A DNA stretch of 64,000 nt. It comes from Thiogranum sp. GTDB lineage: Bacteria; Pseudomonadota; Gammaproteobacteria; DSM-19610. How positions within the stretch are numbered: the stretch's first letter is position 1; each line of letters starts with the position of its first letter. The notes under the pieces were generated by a model. That model saw only the letters and a program-made list of their open reading frames with translations, was not told the DNA's origin and made no database searches. Below are positions 7,993-21,518 of the stretch, one piece after another. The DNA lies in the NCBI GenBank assembly GCA_024636585.1, contig JAGXGS010000060.1:1-64000 (forward strand), given 5' to 3'. A program made the position numbers and the translations under genes.

Positions 7993-9462
7993 ATGGACGA
8001 CTGTACCTACGTTATCTTTGGCGCCACCGGCAATCTGTCCCAGGTCAAGCTGATTCCTGCGCTGTACCGTCTCGAGGCTGCGGGACGCCTGCCACCGGGT
8101 CTCAAAATCGTCGGCTTCGGGCGGCGCGACTGGAGCGACGACGACTGGCGCGAAAAAATCCGCGAATGGCTCGGCGGCAAGGCATCGGATCCGGCGGTAG
8201 TGGCGCGGTTCTGTGCCCGCCAGTTTTTTTTCCAGGGTAATCTCGACGACCAGCAGGCATTCCCGGCGCTGCGCGACTACCTGCTCGAAGGCGCACGATT
8301 TTCCCACAATCTGATTTTCTACATGGCCGTGGCGCCCGCTGATTTCGGCCCGGTGAGCCACAACCTCGGAGCCGTAGGGCTCTGTAAGGAAGATGGTGGC
8401 TGGCGTCGACTGGTGGTGGAAAAGCCATTCGGCTATGACCTTGAAAGCGCCGAAAGTCTGAATCGGAGTCTGAGTCGCGATTTCGACGAGTCGCAAATTT
8501 TCCGCATCGATCATTATCTGGGCAAGGGCGCAGTGCAAAACGTGCTGGTGTTCCGTTTTGCTAACCTGATGCTCGAACCGCTGTGGAATCGCAATTACAT
8601 CGATCACGTGCAGATCACGCACTCGGAAGAACTCGGCACCGAAGGCCGCGCCGGCTACTACGACGGCGCCGGTGCGCTGCGCGACATGATCCAGAGTCAT
8701 CTCCTGCAGGTGCTGACGCTGGTGGCTATGGAGCCACCCGCCAATCTGGATGCCGAATGCCTGCGTGATGAGAAGGTCAAGGTGCTGCGTTCCATCCGAC
8801 CGATTCCGCAGAGCGCCGTGAACGCTCACGCCATTCGCGCTCAATACACGGCCGGCAAAGTGAAAGGCCGGAGCGTGAACGGCTATCTCGATGAGCCGGG
8901 GGTGCCGGATGACAGCGTTACCGAAACCTATGTGGCACTCAAGCTCTATATAGATAACTGGCGCTGGCGCAATGTGCCGTTTTACCTGCGTACCGGCAAG
9001 CGGATGAAAACCAGCTATTCGATGGTATCCATCCGCTTCAAGCACCCGCCGCAGCAGTTGTTCCGCGAGACGCCCATCGAACAGCTCAAGCCGAACTGGA
9101 TACTGCTTCACCTGCAACCGCATGAAAACATCCGGCTGGAAATGCAGGTCAAACAGTTCGGTCTGGAAATGCGCGCGGAAACGACCTGTCTCGACGCAAA
9201 TTCCTGCACCGTCAACCCGGGACAGCTCGATGCCTATGAAGCGTTGCTGCTGGATGTCATCGACGGCGATCACTCGCTGTTCCTGCGCTATGATGAGGTG
9301 AGCTGGGCGTGGAAAGCCGTTGATCCGATTCTCAAGGTGTGGTCGATAAACCGGGATTATATTTCCACCTATGATCCCGGCAGCGAAGGCCCGGTTGAAG
9401 CCGACCGACTGTTTGTGCGCCCGGACCAGCGCTGGCGGAATTCACTGGAAGATCAGGATTAA
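7993..9462 (+). CDS. zwf: Glucose-6-phosphate 1-dehydrogenase
   Basis: Zwf oxidises glucose-6-phosphate to 6-phosphogluconolactone with NAD(P), opening the pentose-phosphate and Entner-Doudoroff routes. The 489-residue length is normal. The N-terminal nucleotide-binding motif is [16 protein letters not shown], in which the usual second-Gly region is retained. The substrate-binding signature [13 protein letters not shown] is near residue 170. The stop codon directly abuts the pgi start, so the two are co-transcribed. The usual partners pgl and edd are not present here. Confidence 0.98.
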   Translation: MDDCTYVIFGATGNLSQVKLIPALYRLEAAGRLPPGLKIVGFGRRDWSDDDWREKIREWLGGKASDPAVVARFCARQFFFQGNLDDQQAFPALRDYLLEGARFSHNLIFYMAVAPADFGPVSHNLGAVGLCKEDGGWRRLVVEKPFGYDLESAESLNRSLSRDFDESQIFRIDHYLGKGAVQNVLVFRFANLMLEPLWNRNYIDHVQITHSEELGTEGRAGYYDGAGALRDMIQSHLLQVLTLVAMEPPANLDAECLRDEKVKVLRSIRPIPQSAVNAHAIRAQYTAGKVKGRSVNGYLDEPGVPDDSVTETYVALKLYIDNWRWRNVPFYLRTGKRMKTSYSMVSIRFKHPPQQLFRETPIEQLKPNWILLHLQPHENIRLEMQVKQFGLEMRAETTCLDANSCTVNPGQLDAYEALLLDVIDGDHSLFLRYDEVSWAWKAVDPILKVWSINRDYISTYDPGSEGPVEADRLFVRPDQRWRNSLEDQD

Positions 9463-11106
9463 GTGAAAAAACTAACCACACTGCCTGCCTGGCAGGCGTT
9501 GAACACGCATTTTGAACAGGTAAAAGACCTGCACATGCGCGGCCTGTTCGCCGCGGATGCACTGCGCTTCGATAATTTTTCGCTGCGCTGCAATGACCTG
9601 TTGCTCGATTACTCCAAGAACCGCATCACCATGGATACCCTGCCGTTGCTGTTTCAGCTGGCGCGGGAGAGCGATGTGCCGGCCTGGATCGAGCGCATGT
9701 TCGCCGGGGAAAAGATCAACTTCACCGAACAGCGCGCGGTGCTGCATACGGCGCTGCGCAACCGCGGCGACGAACCGGTGCTGGTGGATGGCGCCGACGT
9801 GATGCCGGCGGTGCGGAAGGTACTGGCGCAGATGCGCAGCTTCACGGAACAGGTGCGTTCCGGCGTCTGGCGCGGCTACAGCGGCGAGCCGATCAGCGAT
9901 ATCGTCAACATCGGCATCGGCGGCTCCGATCTCGGGCCGGTGATGGTCACTGAAGCCCTGCGCCCCTACCAGGATCGACTGCGGGTGCATTTTGTCTCCA
10001 ATGTCGACGGCAGCCAGATCGTCGATGTGCTGTCCGGCCTGAATCCCGCTACCACCCTGTTCCTGGTGGCATCCAAAACCTTCACTACCCAGGAAACGCT
10101 GGCCAATGCACACCATGCACGCCGTTGGTTGCTGGACGCTGCGACTGACGAGGCGGCGGTGTGCAGGCATTTCGTGGCGCTGTCCACCAACGGCGAAAAA
10201 GTCCAGGCGTTCGGCATCGATCCGGTGAATATGTTCGAGTTCTGGGACTGGGTGGGCGGACGCTATTCGCTATGGTCGGCTATCGGGCTGTCCATAGCAC
10301 TGTCCGTGGGCATGGATCATTTCGAGGAGCTGCTGGCGGGTGCGCATGCCATGGACACGCATTTCCGCAGTGCGCCGCTGGAGCAGAATATGCCGGTGGT
10401 GATGGCGCTGCTGGGTATCTGGTACCACAACTTTTTCGGCGCCGAGAGCTACGCGGTGCTGCCTTATGATCAGCACCTGCACCGCTTGCCGGCCTATCTG
10501 CAGCAGGCTGACATGGAAAGTAACGGCAAGCGCGTGACGCGCAGCGGCGAAGTGGTCGACTACCGCACCGGACCCATCGTCTGGGGTGAGCCGGGCACCA
10601 ACGGGCAGCATGCCTTCTATCAGTTGATCCACCAGGGAACGCGGCTGATTCCGGCGGATTTTCTGGTCGCCGCGCAGGCCCACCACCCACTCGTCGACCA
10701 GCAGCGCATCCTGTTTTCCAATTGCGTCGCCCAGAGCGAGGCGCTGATGCGCGGCAAGACGGCCGCCGAGGCCGAAGCGGAACTGGCGGAGCAGGGTCTG
10801 TCCCGGGCGCGCATCGATGCGCTGCTCCCGCACAAGGTGTTCCCCGGCAACCGGCCGAGCAATACGCTGCTGTATCCCCGCCTGACTCCGTTCATGCTGG
10901 GCCAGTTGATCGCCCTCTATGAGCACCGGATTTTCGTCCAGGGTGTGATCTGGCAGATCAACTCCTTTGACCAGTGGGGCGTGGAACTGGGCAAGCAGCT
11001 GGCGGGGGCTATTCAGGGCGAGCTGCAGGCGGGCGCCGTGGCGCCGGAACATGACAGTTCGACACGGGGCCTGCTGGAGCAATTCCGCGCCCTGACCGCC
11101 TCGTAA
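9463..11106 (+). CDS. pgi: Glucose-6-phosphate isomerase
   Basis: Pgi interconverts glucose-6-phosphate and fructose-6-phosphate. The 547 residues match the bacterial enzyme. Visible signatures are [14 protein letters not shown] (sugar-phosphate loop), the [13 protein letters not shown] region, and the late [15 protein letters not shown] segment. The C-terminal [11 protein letters not shown] motif carries the catalytic Lys. The start is GTG, placed immediately after the zwf TAA, with AGGA six bases upstream as ribosome site. Pairing zwf with pgi puts both fates of glucose-6-phosphate in one transcript. Confidence 0.98.
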   Translation: MKKLTTLPAWQALNTHFEQVKDLHMRGLFAADALRFDNFSLRCNDLLLDYSKNRITMDTLPLLFQLARESDVPAWIERMFAGEKINFTEQRAVLHTALRNRGDEPVLVDGADVMPAVRKVLAQMRSFTEQVRSGVWRGYSGEPISDIVNIGIGGSDLGPVMVTEALRPYQDRLRVHFVSNVDGSQIVDVLSGLNPATTLFLVASKTFTTQETLANAHHARRWLLDAATDEAAVCRHFVALSTNGEKVQAFGIDPVNMFEFWDWVGGRYSLWSAIGLSIALSVGMDHFEELLAGAHAMDTHFRSAPLEQNMPVVMALLGIWYHNFFGAESYAVLPYDQHLHRLPAYLQQADMESNGKRVTRSGEVVDYRTGPIVWGEPGTNGQHAFYQLIHQGTRLIPADFLVAAQAHHPLVDQQRILFSNCVAQSEALMRGKTAAEAEAELAEQGLSRARIDALLPHKVFPGNRPSNTLLYPRLTPFMLGQLIALYEHRIFVQGVIWQINSFDQWGVELGKQLAGAIQGELQAGAVAPEHDSSTRGLLEQFRALTAS

Positions 11107-11159
11107 ACCGCCCGGCCGCGACATTCAACAGACCGGCAGGGGGATTTATCCGATAGTCC

Positions 11160-11188
11160 TTGTGCTGTCAAAACTTAGCAGGTATTTT
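11160..11188 (+). promoter_or_regulatory. Putative rnpB promoter
   Basis: TTGTGC at 11160-11165 and TATTTT at 11183-11188 are 17 bp apart. Initiation 5-7 bases later coincides with the predicted 5' end of the RNase P RNA at about 11193, which supports the assignment more than the moderate hexamers do. Confidence 0.5.
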
Positions 11189-11192
11189 GCGC

Positions 11193-11548
11193 GTGGAAGT
11201 CGGCTGGACAGTCGCTGCGGTGGCAACACCGTGGAGGAAAGTCCGGGCTCCACAGGGCAGGGTGCCAGGTAACGCCTGGGGGGCGAGAGCCTACGGAAAG
11301 TGCCACAGAAAATATACCGCCGGGCGCTTCGGTGACCGGTAAGGGTGAAATGGTGCGGTAAGAGCGCACCGCGCCGCTGGCAACAGCGGTGGCAGGGTAA
11401 ACCCCACCCGGAGCAAGACCAAATAGGGGAACATTGGCGCGGCCCGCGTTGTTCCCGGGTAGGTCGCTTGAGGTGTACGGTGACGTGCATCGCAGAGGAA
11501 TGACTGTTCACGACAGAACCCGGCTTACAGGCCGGCTTCCACTTTTTT
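11193..11548 (+). ncRNA. rnpB: RNase P RNA (bacterial type A)
   Basis: This is the catalytic RNA of RNase P, which removes tRNA 5' leaders. The near-invariant core is present: GGAAAGTCCGGGCTCC (P4 5' side), AGGGCAGGGTGCCAGGTAAC, GGTAAGGGTGAAA, GCGGTAAGAGCGCACCG, CCCACCCGGAGCAAGACC, and ACAGAACCCGGCTTA (P4 3' side). The ends GTGGAAGTCGGC and GCCGGCTTCCAC form helix P1, followed by a T-run that should stop transcription. Length is about 356 nt. It fills the pgi-miaB gap, the only stretch over 300 bp without a protein gene. ORFs drawn through it are spurious. Confidence 0.98.
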
Positions 11549-11555
11549 ATCTCTT

Positions 11556-11589
11556 GCGAATACCGGGCAATTTGCCTGTGGATATTCGC
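11556..11589 (+). other. Hairpin in the rnpB-miaB spacer
   Basis: GCGAATA (11556-11562) pairs with TATTCGC (11583-11589), and inside it GGCAATTTGCC forms a second short palindrome. The structure lies just after the rnpB T-run and about 50 bp upstream of miaB. It may be a leader element of miaB or a backup stop. It has no T-tract of its own. Confidence 0.4.
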
Positions 11590-11641
11590 ATCTGTTTGAA
11601 GTACCTTTAATTGTTCGTTCAGGTCGGTTTTTCGCTGGAAA

Positions 11642-13009
11642 ATGGCTGGTAAAGTTTTCGTCAAAACTCATGGTTGTCAGATGAACGAGTATGATTCCGC
11701 CCGCATGGCGGACGTGCTCGCGGAAGCGCATGGCCTGGAATTGACAACTACTGCCGACGAAGCCGATGTCCTGCTGCTGAACACTTGTTCGATTCGTGAA
11801 AAAGCGCAGGAAAAAGTTTTTTCCCAACTGGGTCAGTGGCGCGAACTGAAAGAGCTGCGTCCGGAAATCATCATTGGCGTGGGCGGCTGCGTCGCCAGCC
11901 AGGAAGGTGCGGCACTGCGTGAACGCGCGCCTTACGTCGACGTGGTGTTCGGTCCGCAGACCCTGCATCGACTGCCGCAAATGATCAACGCCGCGCGCGC
12001 CAGTCGCAGCGCGGTAGTGGACATTTCCTTTCCCGAAATTGAAAAGTTCGATCGCCTGCCGGAACCGCGCGCCGAAGGTCCCAGCGCATTCCTGTCTATC
12101 ATGGAAGGCTGCAGCAAGTACTGCACGTTCTGTGTAGTGCCCTATACGCGTGGCGAAGAAGTGAGCCGGCCGTTCGACGACATCATCGCCGAGGCGGCTT
12201 CACTGTCCAGTCAGGGGGTGCGCGAAATCACCTTACTGGGCCAGAACGTCAATGCTTACCGCGGTCCGATGGCGGATGGCAGCATGGCCGATCTTGCCCT
12301 GCTGATTACTTTCATTGCTGCGATCGACGGCATCGACCGGATTCGCTACACCACCTCGCATCCGCTGGAAATGAGCGACAGCCTGATTAACGTCTATGCC
12401 GAGGTGCCGGAGCTGGTCAGCCATCTGCACTTGCCGGTGCAGAGCGGCGCCGACCGGGTGCTGGCCGCCATGAAGCGCAATCACACGGCGCTGGAATACA
12501 AGTCCATCATTCGTCGCCTGCGCGAAGCGCGACCGGATCTCAGCCTGTCGTCCGATTTCATTATCGGCTTTCCCGGCGAAACTGCCGCCGAGTTCGAATC
12601 GACCATGGAACTGATTGAAGCGATCGGTTTCGACAATTCATTCAGCTTCATTTACAGCCGGCGTCCCGGTACCCCGGCCGCTGAATTTCCCGATGACGTG
12701 CCGCTGGACGAGAAGAAGCAGCGACTTGCGCGCCTGCAGGGCCGCATACTGGAAATGATGGCCGCGATCAGCGCCGGCATGGTCGGCACCGAGCAGCGAA
12801 TCCTTGTCGAACGCCCATCAAGAAAGGACCCGGAGCAGATGGCCGGGCGCACCGAAAATAACCGGGTAGTCAATTTTTCCGGTTCGCGCGATTTGATCGG
12901 CCGCTTCGTCACGCTGCGCATCACGGAGGCATTGCCCAACTCCCTGCGTGGCGAATTCATCGCTATCGATGATCCGGTTTACTCCGAATCACTTGTCAAC
13001 TGGGCCTGA
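11642..13009 (+). CDS. miaB: tRNA-2-methylthio-N6-dimethylallyladenosine synthase
   Basis: MiaB is a radical-SAM methylthiotransferase that converts i6A37 to ms2i6A37 in tRNAs reading UNN codons. The 455-residue product has the three N-terminal cluster cysteines ([30 protein letters not shown]). The radical-SAM motif [16 protein letters not shown] is near residue 156, and a C-terminal TRAM domain follows. The ATG lies 93 bp after rnpB. The next gene, phoH, starts inside or just after its 3' end, and the miaB-phoH-ybeY-corC-lnt order is the classical one. Confidence 0.98.
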   Translation: MAGKVFVKTHGCQMNEYDSARMADVLAEAHGLELTTTADEADVLLLNTCSIREKAQEKVFSQLGQWRELKELRPEIIIGVGGCVASQEGAALRERAPYVDVVFGPQTLHRLPQMINAARASRSAVVDISFPEIEKFDRLPEPRAEGPSAFLSIMEGCSKYCTFCVVPYTRGEEVSRPFDDIIAEAASLSSQGVREITLLGQNVNAYRGPMADGSMADLALLITFIAAIDGIDRIRYTTSHPLEMSDSLINVYAEVPELVSHLHLPVQSGADRVLAAMKRNHTALEYKSIIRRLREARPDLSLSSDFIIGFPGETAAEFESTMELIEAIGFDNSFSFIYSRRPGTPAAEFPDDVPLDEKKQRLARLQGRILEMMAAISAGMVGTEQRILVERPSRKDPEQMAGRTENNRVVNFSGSRDLIGRFVTLRITEALPNSLRGEFIAIDDPVYSESLVNWA

Positions 13010-14012
13010 TAAAACCACTCGCCATATCACCTTGGACCCTGAACCCTCATCTATAACGCTGACCCTGGAGCCCGCTGATAATCAGCGCCTGGCGTCCCTT
13101 TGCGGTCAGTTCGACGAACACCTGCGCCAGATGGAACGCCGGCTGCATGTCGATATCAGCAATCGCGGCAACCGCTTTCGCATTGTCGGCGATGACCCGG
13201 CGGCGCAGCATGCCGGCGAAGTGCTGCAGGATCTCTATGAAGCTACCGAAACGGCTCCGATGACGCCGGAGCGTGTGCACCTGCGCCTGCAACAAACCGG
13301 CACTGCCGAACCACCCGAAGAAGGTCCGTCGGACGAAAGGGAGTTGTTGGTGCATGCACGGCGCAGCCTGATCAAGCCGCGCAGTCCGCATCAGAAGAAC
13401 TATGTCGCCAACATTCTCGACATGGACCTCAGTTTCGGAATCGGCCCCGCCGGTACCGGCAAAACCTATCTGGCGGTTGCCTGCGCAGTGCAGGCGCTGG
13501 AGCGTGAGGACGTGCGGCGCCTGGTGCTGGTGCGGCCGGCCGTCGAAGCCGGCGAACGCCTCGGCTTTCTGCCCGGTGACCTGACACAAAAAGTCGATCC
13601 CTACCTGCGGCCGCTGTATGACGCGCTGTATGAAATGCTGGGCTTTGAGCGCGTCGCCAAGCTGATCGAGCGCAACATCATTGAGATAGCGCCGCTGGCA
13701 TTCATGCGCGGCCGCACTTTGAACGACTCTTTTGTGATTCTCGACGAAGCGCAGAACACCACCGTCGAACAGATGAAAATGTTTCTGACCCGGCTGGGCT
13801 TCGGTTCCACTGCGGTGGTGACCGGGGATATTACCCAGGTTGATTTACCCAAGCATGTGCGCTCGGGTCTGCGGCATGTCATCGAGGTGCTGAGCGACGT
13901 GGAAGATATCGGCTTTACGCATTTCGATGCGCGTGACGTGGTTCGGCATCCGTTGGTAAAAAAGATTCTCGATGCCTATCAGTATCACGAAGACGTCCGG
14001 GATGACGACTGA
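12969..14012 (+). CDS. ybeZ: PhoH-like ATPase (YbeZ)
   Basis: This is a cytoplasmic P-loop ATPase of the PhoH family, genetically linked to YbeY in ribosome and RNA quality control. Walker A is [13 protein letters not shown] and Walker B is [11 protein letters not shown]; the SRNA-proofing-like [21 protein letters not shown] segment is also conserved. An N-terminal KH-like region precedes the ATPase. The start is uncertain. The ORF track begins at GTG 12948; I use ATG 12969, which overlaps miaB by 41 bp. A TTG at 13032 would give a product closer to the family's usual N-terminus but has no ribosome site. It overlaps ybeY at its end. Confidence 0.93.
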   Translation: MIRFTPNHLSTGPDKTTRHITLDPEPSSITLTLEPADNQRLASLCGQFDEHLRQMERRLHVDISNRGNRFRIVGDDPAAQHAGEVLQDLYEATETAPMTPERVHLRLQQTGTAEPPEEGPSDERELLVHARRSLIKPRSPHQKNYVANILDMDLSFGIGPAGTGKTYLAVACAVQALEREDVRRLVLVRPAVEAGERLGFLPGDLTQKVDPYLRPLYDALYEMLGFERVAKLIERNIIEIAPLAFMRGRTLNDSFVILDEAQNTTVEQMKMFLTRLGFGSTAVVTGDITQVDLPKHVRSGLRHVIEVLSDVEDIGFTHFDARDVVRHPLVKKILDAYQYHEDVRDDD

Positions 14013-14493
14013 GGTGCGCAATCCGATCGAACTGGACTTACAGATAGTGACAGATGCGCAGGCACTGCCATCGCGGCAGGATTTTCTGAGATGGAGCGAG
14101 GCGGCACTGGCAGATGCAAAAGGTCCGCGCGGCCTGGTGGTGCGGGTGGTCGACGAGCGCGAAAGCCGGGAACTGAATCAATGCTATCGCGGCAGGAACC
14201 AGCCCACCAACGTGCTATCGTTTCCATTCGAGGCGCCTGCGGTGGCGGCCTCTAATCATCTGGGCGACCTGGTGATCTGTGCGCCGGTGGTGGCGCACGA
14301 AGCACAGGAACAGCATAAGCCGGTGGCCCATCACTGGGCGCACATGGTGGTGCACGGGGTTCTGCATCTGCTTGGTTATGATCATGAGGATGAAAGCTCG
14401 GCAACGGAAATGGAAAGTCTGGAAAAACAGATACTGGAGCAACTCGGGATCGATGATCCCTATGTGGAAAGCAATATGATGGTGCAGGAATAA
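14002..14493 (+). CDS. ybeY: Endoribonuclease YbeY, 16S rRNA maturation
   Basis: YbeY is a single-strand endoribonuclease needed for 16S rRNA 3'-end maturation and ribosome quality control. The zinc site HGVLHLLGYDH is near residue 117, followed by DESSATEME. Upstream NQPTNVLSFPFEAP is the other family signature. I take the ATG at 14002 (MTTEVRN), giving 163 residues and an 11-bp overlap with ybeZ. The track's 13972 start adds ten residues with no family match. It is followed, with a one-base stop/start overlap, by corC. Confidence 0.96.
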   Translation: MTTEVRNPIELDLQIVTDAQALPSRQDFLRWSEAALADAKGPRGLVVRVVDERESRELNQCYRGRNQPTNVLSFPFEAPAVAASNHLGDLVICAPVVAHEAQEQHKPVAHHWAHMVVHGVLHLLGYDHEDESSATEMESLEKQILEQLGIDDPYVESNMMVQE

Positions 14494-15368
14494 TGAGGGA
14501 AGATCGAGCGACCAACGGGGCACCGCAGCGGACCTGGATGGAGCGTCTCAGCCAGGTCCTGCTCGGCGAACCGAAAGACCGCGAGCAGTTGATCGTTCTG
14601 CTGCGCGATGCGCACGAGCGCGGTCTGTACGATGTCGATGCGCAGGCGATGATCGAAGGCGTGCTGCAGGTGTCCGACATGCAGGTGCGCGACATCATGA
14701 TTCCGCGCTCGCAGATGGTCGTGGCCGGGCGCGACTACAGCCCGGAAGAATTGATTTCCATTGCCATCGAGTCCGGCCATTCGCGCTTCCCGGTGGTCGG
14801 CGACAGCCGCGACGAAGTGGTCGGTGTGCTGCTGGCCAAGGACCTGCTGCGGTATTCGTCAAAAAACGCCAATCAGAACTTCTCGATCCGGGAAATCCTG
14901 CGCCCGCCGGTGTTCGTGCCGGAGAGCAAGCGCCTCAATGTGTTGCTGAAGGAATTCCGGGCCAGTCGCAACCATCTGGCGATCGTGGTCGATGAATACG
15001 GCGGTGTGGCTGGCATGGTCACCATCGAGGACGTGCTGGAGCAGATCGTCGGCGAAATCGAGGATGAACATGATATCGATGAAGACACCTTCATCCGCAA
15101 GTACAGCGACATCAATTTCACCGTGAAGGCGCTGACCTCGATCGAGGATTTCAATGAATACTTCGGCACCGGATTCAGCGATGAGGAATTCGATACCATT
15201 GGTGGGCTGGTCACCCATCAGCTGGGCCGCCTGCCCAAACGCGGCGAGTCGGTCGTGCTCGACCACATGAGTTTCCAGATTCTCAACGCCGACAACCGGC
15301 GTATCCACCTGATGAAAGTCACTCTGCTACGTAACCCGGACGCCATTCAGCCGGAAGTCAGCGCCTGA
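14493..15368 (+). CDS. corC: CorC/HlyC family CBS-domain transporter-associated protein
   Basis: The 291-residue soluble protein has two CBS domains (about residues 65-190; motifs VRDIMIPRSQMV and AIVVDEYGGVAGMVTIEDVLEQIVGEI). A C-terminal CorC/HlyC FAD-like domain follows. The family is linked to magnesium and cobalt efflux. This version lacks the DUF21 membrane domain, as does enterobacterial CorC (YbeX). Its place between ybeY and lnt is conserved. The ATG overlaps the ybeY TAA by one base, so the genes are translationally coupled. Confidence 0.95.
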   Translation: MREDRATNGAPQRTWMERLSQVLLGEPKDREQLIVLLRDAHERGLYDVDAQAMIEGVLQVSDMQVRDIMIPRSQMVVAGRDYSPEELISIAIESGHSRFPVVGDSRDEVVGVLLAKDLLRYSSKNANQNFSIREILRPPVFVPESKRLNVLLKEFRASRNHLAIVVDEYGGVAGMVTIEDVLEQIVGEIEDEHDIDEDTFIRKYSDINFTVKALTSIEDFNEYFGTGFSDEEFDTIGGLVTHQLGRLPKRGESVVLDHMSFQILNADNRRIHLMKVTLLRNPDAIQPEVSA

Positions 15369-15372
15369 TCGC

Positions 15373-16860
15373 ATGCTGAACACTGGCGCCGGCAAGGGAC
15401 TGGCCGCGCTGCTCGCCGGCGCTCTGCTGCCGCTGGGCTTCGCACCATTCGGACTGTTCCCGCTGCCGCTGCTGGCGCTGGCGGTGCTTGCATCTCTGCT
15501 GTACCGGGCACTACCGCGCAGCGCGTTCCTGTACGCCTGGCTGTTCGGCGTCGGCCAGTTCGGCGTCGGCGTCTCCTGGATCTATATCAGCATTTATCTG
15601 TACGGCGATGCCAGCCTGGCGCTGTCGGTCGCAGTGATGCTGTTGTTCGTGGCGATCCTGGCAGTCTATTTTGCGCTGGCGGCCGCGGCGCTGGCGCGTG
15701 CCGCCATCCACTCCGCCGGCTGGTTTTTTCTGGCCGGCTTTCCTGCAGCCTGGCTGTTCACCGAGTGGGTCCGTTCCTGGTTATTCACCGGTTTTCCCTG
15801 GCTCAACCTCGGCTACAGTCAGATCGACGGTCCGCTGGCCGGCTATGCGGCGGTGTCCGGTGTGTACGGGGTCGGCTGGCTGGCAGCTCTCAGTGCCGGA
15901 CTGCTGGCATGGATGCTGTACGCCGGACGCAGCGCCCGCCTGCCGGGCGCCGCCGTACTGCTGCTCATCTGGTCGGCCGGCTTTGCGCTGCAGCACCACG
16001 ACTGGACTGAATCGGCCGGAGCGCCCTTCACCGCGACACTGGTGCAGGGCAATATTTCGCAGGATCTGAAATGGCGTTCCGATCAGCAGCAGTCCACCCT
16101 GGAGACCTACGTGGCGCTGACCCGCCAACACCTGGACAGTGATCTGGTGGTATGGCCCGAAACTGCGGTGCCGGCCTATTACGACAGCGTCGATATGGAG
16201 TTTCTGGAACCGCTGCGCCGTGAGTTGCAACAGCACGAGGTGTCGCTGCTTACCGGAGTCCCGGTGCTGGATCGTCGCAACTGGGAATTTTTCAACGCCG
16301 TGATCAGCCTTGAACAGCCCGGACATTTCTATTTCAAAGAACACCTGGTGCCGTTCGGTGAATACCTGCCGCTGCGCGACTGGCTGGCGCAGGTGCTCAG
16401 CTTTCTGCCGGTACCCGAGGGGGACTTCAGCGCCGGGCCACCGCGGCAGCTGCCGCTCATTGCAGCCGGTCATCCGGTGGGCGCGTCGATCTGTTATGAA
16501 ATTGCCTTCGGCGAACAGTTGATCCGCTCGGTTCCGTCTGCGGCCTACCTGGTCAACGTCAGTAACGACGCCTGGTTCGGTGATTCGCTGGCGCCACACC
16601 AGCACCTGGAAATGGCGCGCATGCGGGCGCGCGAAATGGGCCGTTATGTATTGCGCGCGACCAATACCGGTGTTTCAGCAATTATCGATGCCGATGGCAG
16701 GTTGCTCAGCCGCAGTGAACTGTTCGAGACGCAGACCGTCACCGCTCAGGTTGAACCGCGCAGCGGCATCACACCTTACGTGCGCTGGGGTAACTGGCCG
16801 GTGGTTACAGGACTGCTGGCGGTGCTGCTGGTGGCAGGGATCAGGGGCCGCAAACTATAG
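15373..16860 (+). CDS. lnt: Apolipoprotein N-acyltransferase
   Basis: Lnt adds the third acyl chain to the N-terminal Cys of lipoproteins in the inner membrane. About six hydrophobic segments fill residues 1-215, followed by a periplasmic nitrilase-fold domain and a last membrane segment. The catalytic triad is visible: Glu in WPETAVP (about 263), Lys in KEHLVPFGEYLP (about 322), and Cys in GASICYEIAFGE (about 372). Length is 495, against 512 in E. coli. Its TAG shares the CTATAG hexamer with the stop of the convergent zinc-ribbon gene. Confidence 0.97.
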   Translation: MLNTGAGKGLAALLAGALLPLGFAPFGLFPLPLLALAVLASLLYRALPRSAFLYAWLFGVGQFGVGVSWIYISIYLYGDASLALSVAVMLLFVAILAVYFALAAAALARAAIHSAGWFFLAGFPAAWLFTEWVRSWLFTGFPWLNLGYSQIDGPLAGYAAVSGVYGVGWLAALSAGLLAWMLYAGRSARLPGAAVLLLIWSAGFALQHHDWTESAGAPFTATLVQGNISQDLKWRSDQQQSTLETYVALTRQHLDSDLVVWPETAVPAYYDSVDMEFLEPLRRELQQHEVSLLTGVPVLDRRNWEFFNAVISLEQPGHFYFKEHLVPFGEYLPLRDWLAQVLSFLPVPEGDFSAGPPRQLPLIAAGHPVGASICYEIAFGEQLIRSVPSAAYLVNVSNDAWFGDSLAPHQHLEMARMRAREMGRYVLRATNTGVSAIIDADGRLLSRSELFETQTVTAQVEPRSGITPYVRWGNWPVVTGLLAVLLVAGIRGRKL

Positions 16861-17385
16861 GGCCGCAGTTCGGTCATCGGTCGGCCAGCGTCGAAACGTA
16901 TCGCTCTGGCACTGCGGACACAACGGGATGCGTGCCGTGTAATGAAATTGCAGCGCCTCGTTACAGGACCCGCAGTACAGGGTGCCGGGACCGGTGATTT
17001 CGCCGCTGTGGTAAGGCGGGTCTCGCTGCAGTTCGCTGTTCAGTTCAGCCCATTCGACGCGGGTGCGGTCGGCGACGCGGCTGAACAGTTCCAGCAGCGA
17101 ATCCTCGATTCGATCGATGTCGAAACGCAGCCAGTCAGCGATTTCCTCGCTGGATTCGGCGAGGTGGCGGCCGGCATCCTGCATGTCTCGCTTGAGGTAA
17201 TAGGAAATTTTCTCGGCTTCGTCATGACTGAGTTCCCCGAGTTCGATGGCCGTTTTACGCGCCTGATCGACGCTGCTGCGCAGGCTCGGCAGAGCCCGGG
17301 TTTCCACGTCATCCAGTGAATGACGCACCCGCTCCATCATGCGGTTGTAGGCCTTGACGAGGTCGTCGGCAGTGGTGTTGGGCAT
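16855..17385 (-). CDS. Zinc-ribbon protein, DUF1451/YbeL family
   Basis: The real gene is the last 176 residues of the 578-residue ORF in the track; the upstream part only shadows leuS. It starts MPNTTADDLVKAYNRMMERV at 17385 with an AGCGGAGA ribosome site. The N-terminal two-thirds is a charged helical region. The C-terminus carries a zinc ribbon, with CGSCNEAL and CPQC as the two Cys pairs. This matches the DUF1451 (YbeL) family of unknown function, which is often found beside lnt/leuS. It converges with lnt and diverges from leuS. Confidence 0.9.
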   Translation of the reverse strand: MPNTTADDLVKAYNRMMERVRHSLDDVETRALPSLRSSVDQARKTAIELGELSHDEAEKISYYLKRDMQDAGRHLAESSEEIADWLRFDIDRIEDSLLELFSRVADRTRVEWAELNSELQRDPPYHSGEITGPGTLYCGSCNEALQFHYTARIPLCPQCQSDTFRRWPTDDRTAAL

Positions 17386-17400
17386 GAAAATCTCCGCTAA

Positions 17401-20476
<3,076 letters not shown>

Positions 20477-20480
<4 letters not shown>

Positions 20481-21505
20481 GCCAGCTGCGCGTCGAACAA
20501 CTGGCCGGACAGCTCAGGCAGGGTCTGGCACCGGTCTATTTCATCCACGGGGACGAAACGTTGCTGGTCGATGAATGCGCAGATGCCATTCGGGCCGCGA
20601 CTCGCGCCGGCGGATTTGCCGATCGCCAGGTGTTCAGTGTCGATGCCGGGTTCGACTGGAATACCCTGCTCTCGGCCTGTGACAGCCTGTCGCTGTTCTC
20701 CGAGCAACGCTTGCTCGAGTTGCGCCTGCCGACCGGGAAACCGGGCAAGCAGGGGGCGGAAATGTTGCGCCAGTACGCGGCGCGCCCGGCGCCCGACACG
20801 GTACTGTTGATCCTGTCGGGCAAGCTCGAAGCGGCGGCCAGGCGCAGCAAATGGGTGCAGGCACTGGAAACCGCCGGAGTGGGCATCGCGGTGTGGCCGG
20901 TGAGCATTGCGCAGCTGCCGGCCTGGATCGAGCAACGGATGCGCGCGCGCGGCATGCGGGCCGAACCGGACGCCCTGCAGCTGCTCGCCGAGCGCGTCGA
21001 GGGCAATCTGCTTGCTGCGGCCCAGGAGATCGAAAAACTGTTCCTGCTGCACGGCAGCACCCGACTCGACTATCAGACGGTTGCGGAGCAGGTGGCGAAC
21101 AGCGCGCGTTATGACATTTTCGGCCTGGTCGACAGCGCCCTGGCCGGCGATCCGGTGCACACCCAGCGGATGCTGACCGGGCTGCGCGCGGAGGGCATAG
21201 ATCCGGTGCTGGTGCTATGGGCGCTGGCGCGCGAAATCCGCTCTCTGGCGAGCATGGCGCGGGCCCTGCAGCGCGGCGCGTCGCCGGGCGAGGCACTCGC
21301 TGCCGAGCGTATCTGGGACAAGCGCAAGCCCCTGATCACCGGTGCCTTGCAGCGCATTCGCGGACGTCAGTGGTGGCACCTGTTGCAGCATTGCGCGCAC
21401 ATTGACCGGGTTATCAAGGGGCGCGCCGCGGGCAGCTCCTGGGATGAGCTGTTACAATTGAGCCTGGGACTGGCAGGTGCCGCAGTGCTGCGGCCCGCCG
21501 CCTGA
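20477..21505 (+). CDS. holA: DNA polymerase III delta subunit
   Basis: HolA is the clamp-loader wrench that opens the beta clamp. The 342-residue protein starts [13 protein letters not shown], then has [15 protein letters not shown], the usual beginning of the delta AAA-like domain. The central [16 protein letters not shown] segment carries the hydrophobic clamp-binding residues. The C-terminal helical collar includes [16 protein letters not shown] and [15 protein letters not shown]. Start and stop overlap the neighbours by a few bases. proA begins close to its 3' end. Confidence 0.96.
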
Positions 21506-21518
21506 AACCAACGGAAAC

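Noticed and set aside
7987-9273. 428-aa minus-strand ORF opposite zwf
   Set aside because: Shadow of zwf; no family features, and composition follows the opposite codon frame.
11146-11664. 172-aa minus-strand ORF across the rnpB region
   Set aside because: It is antisense to the RNase P RNA core; such ORFs are well-known false annotations.
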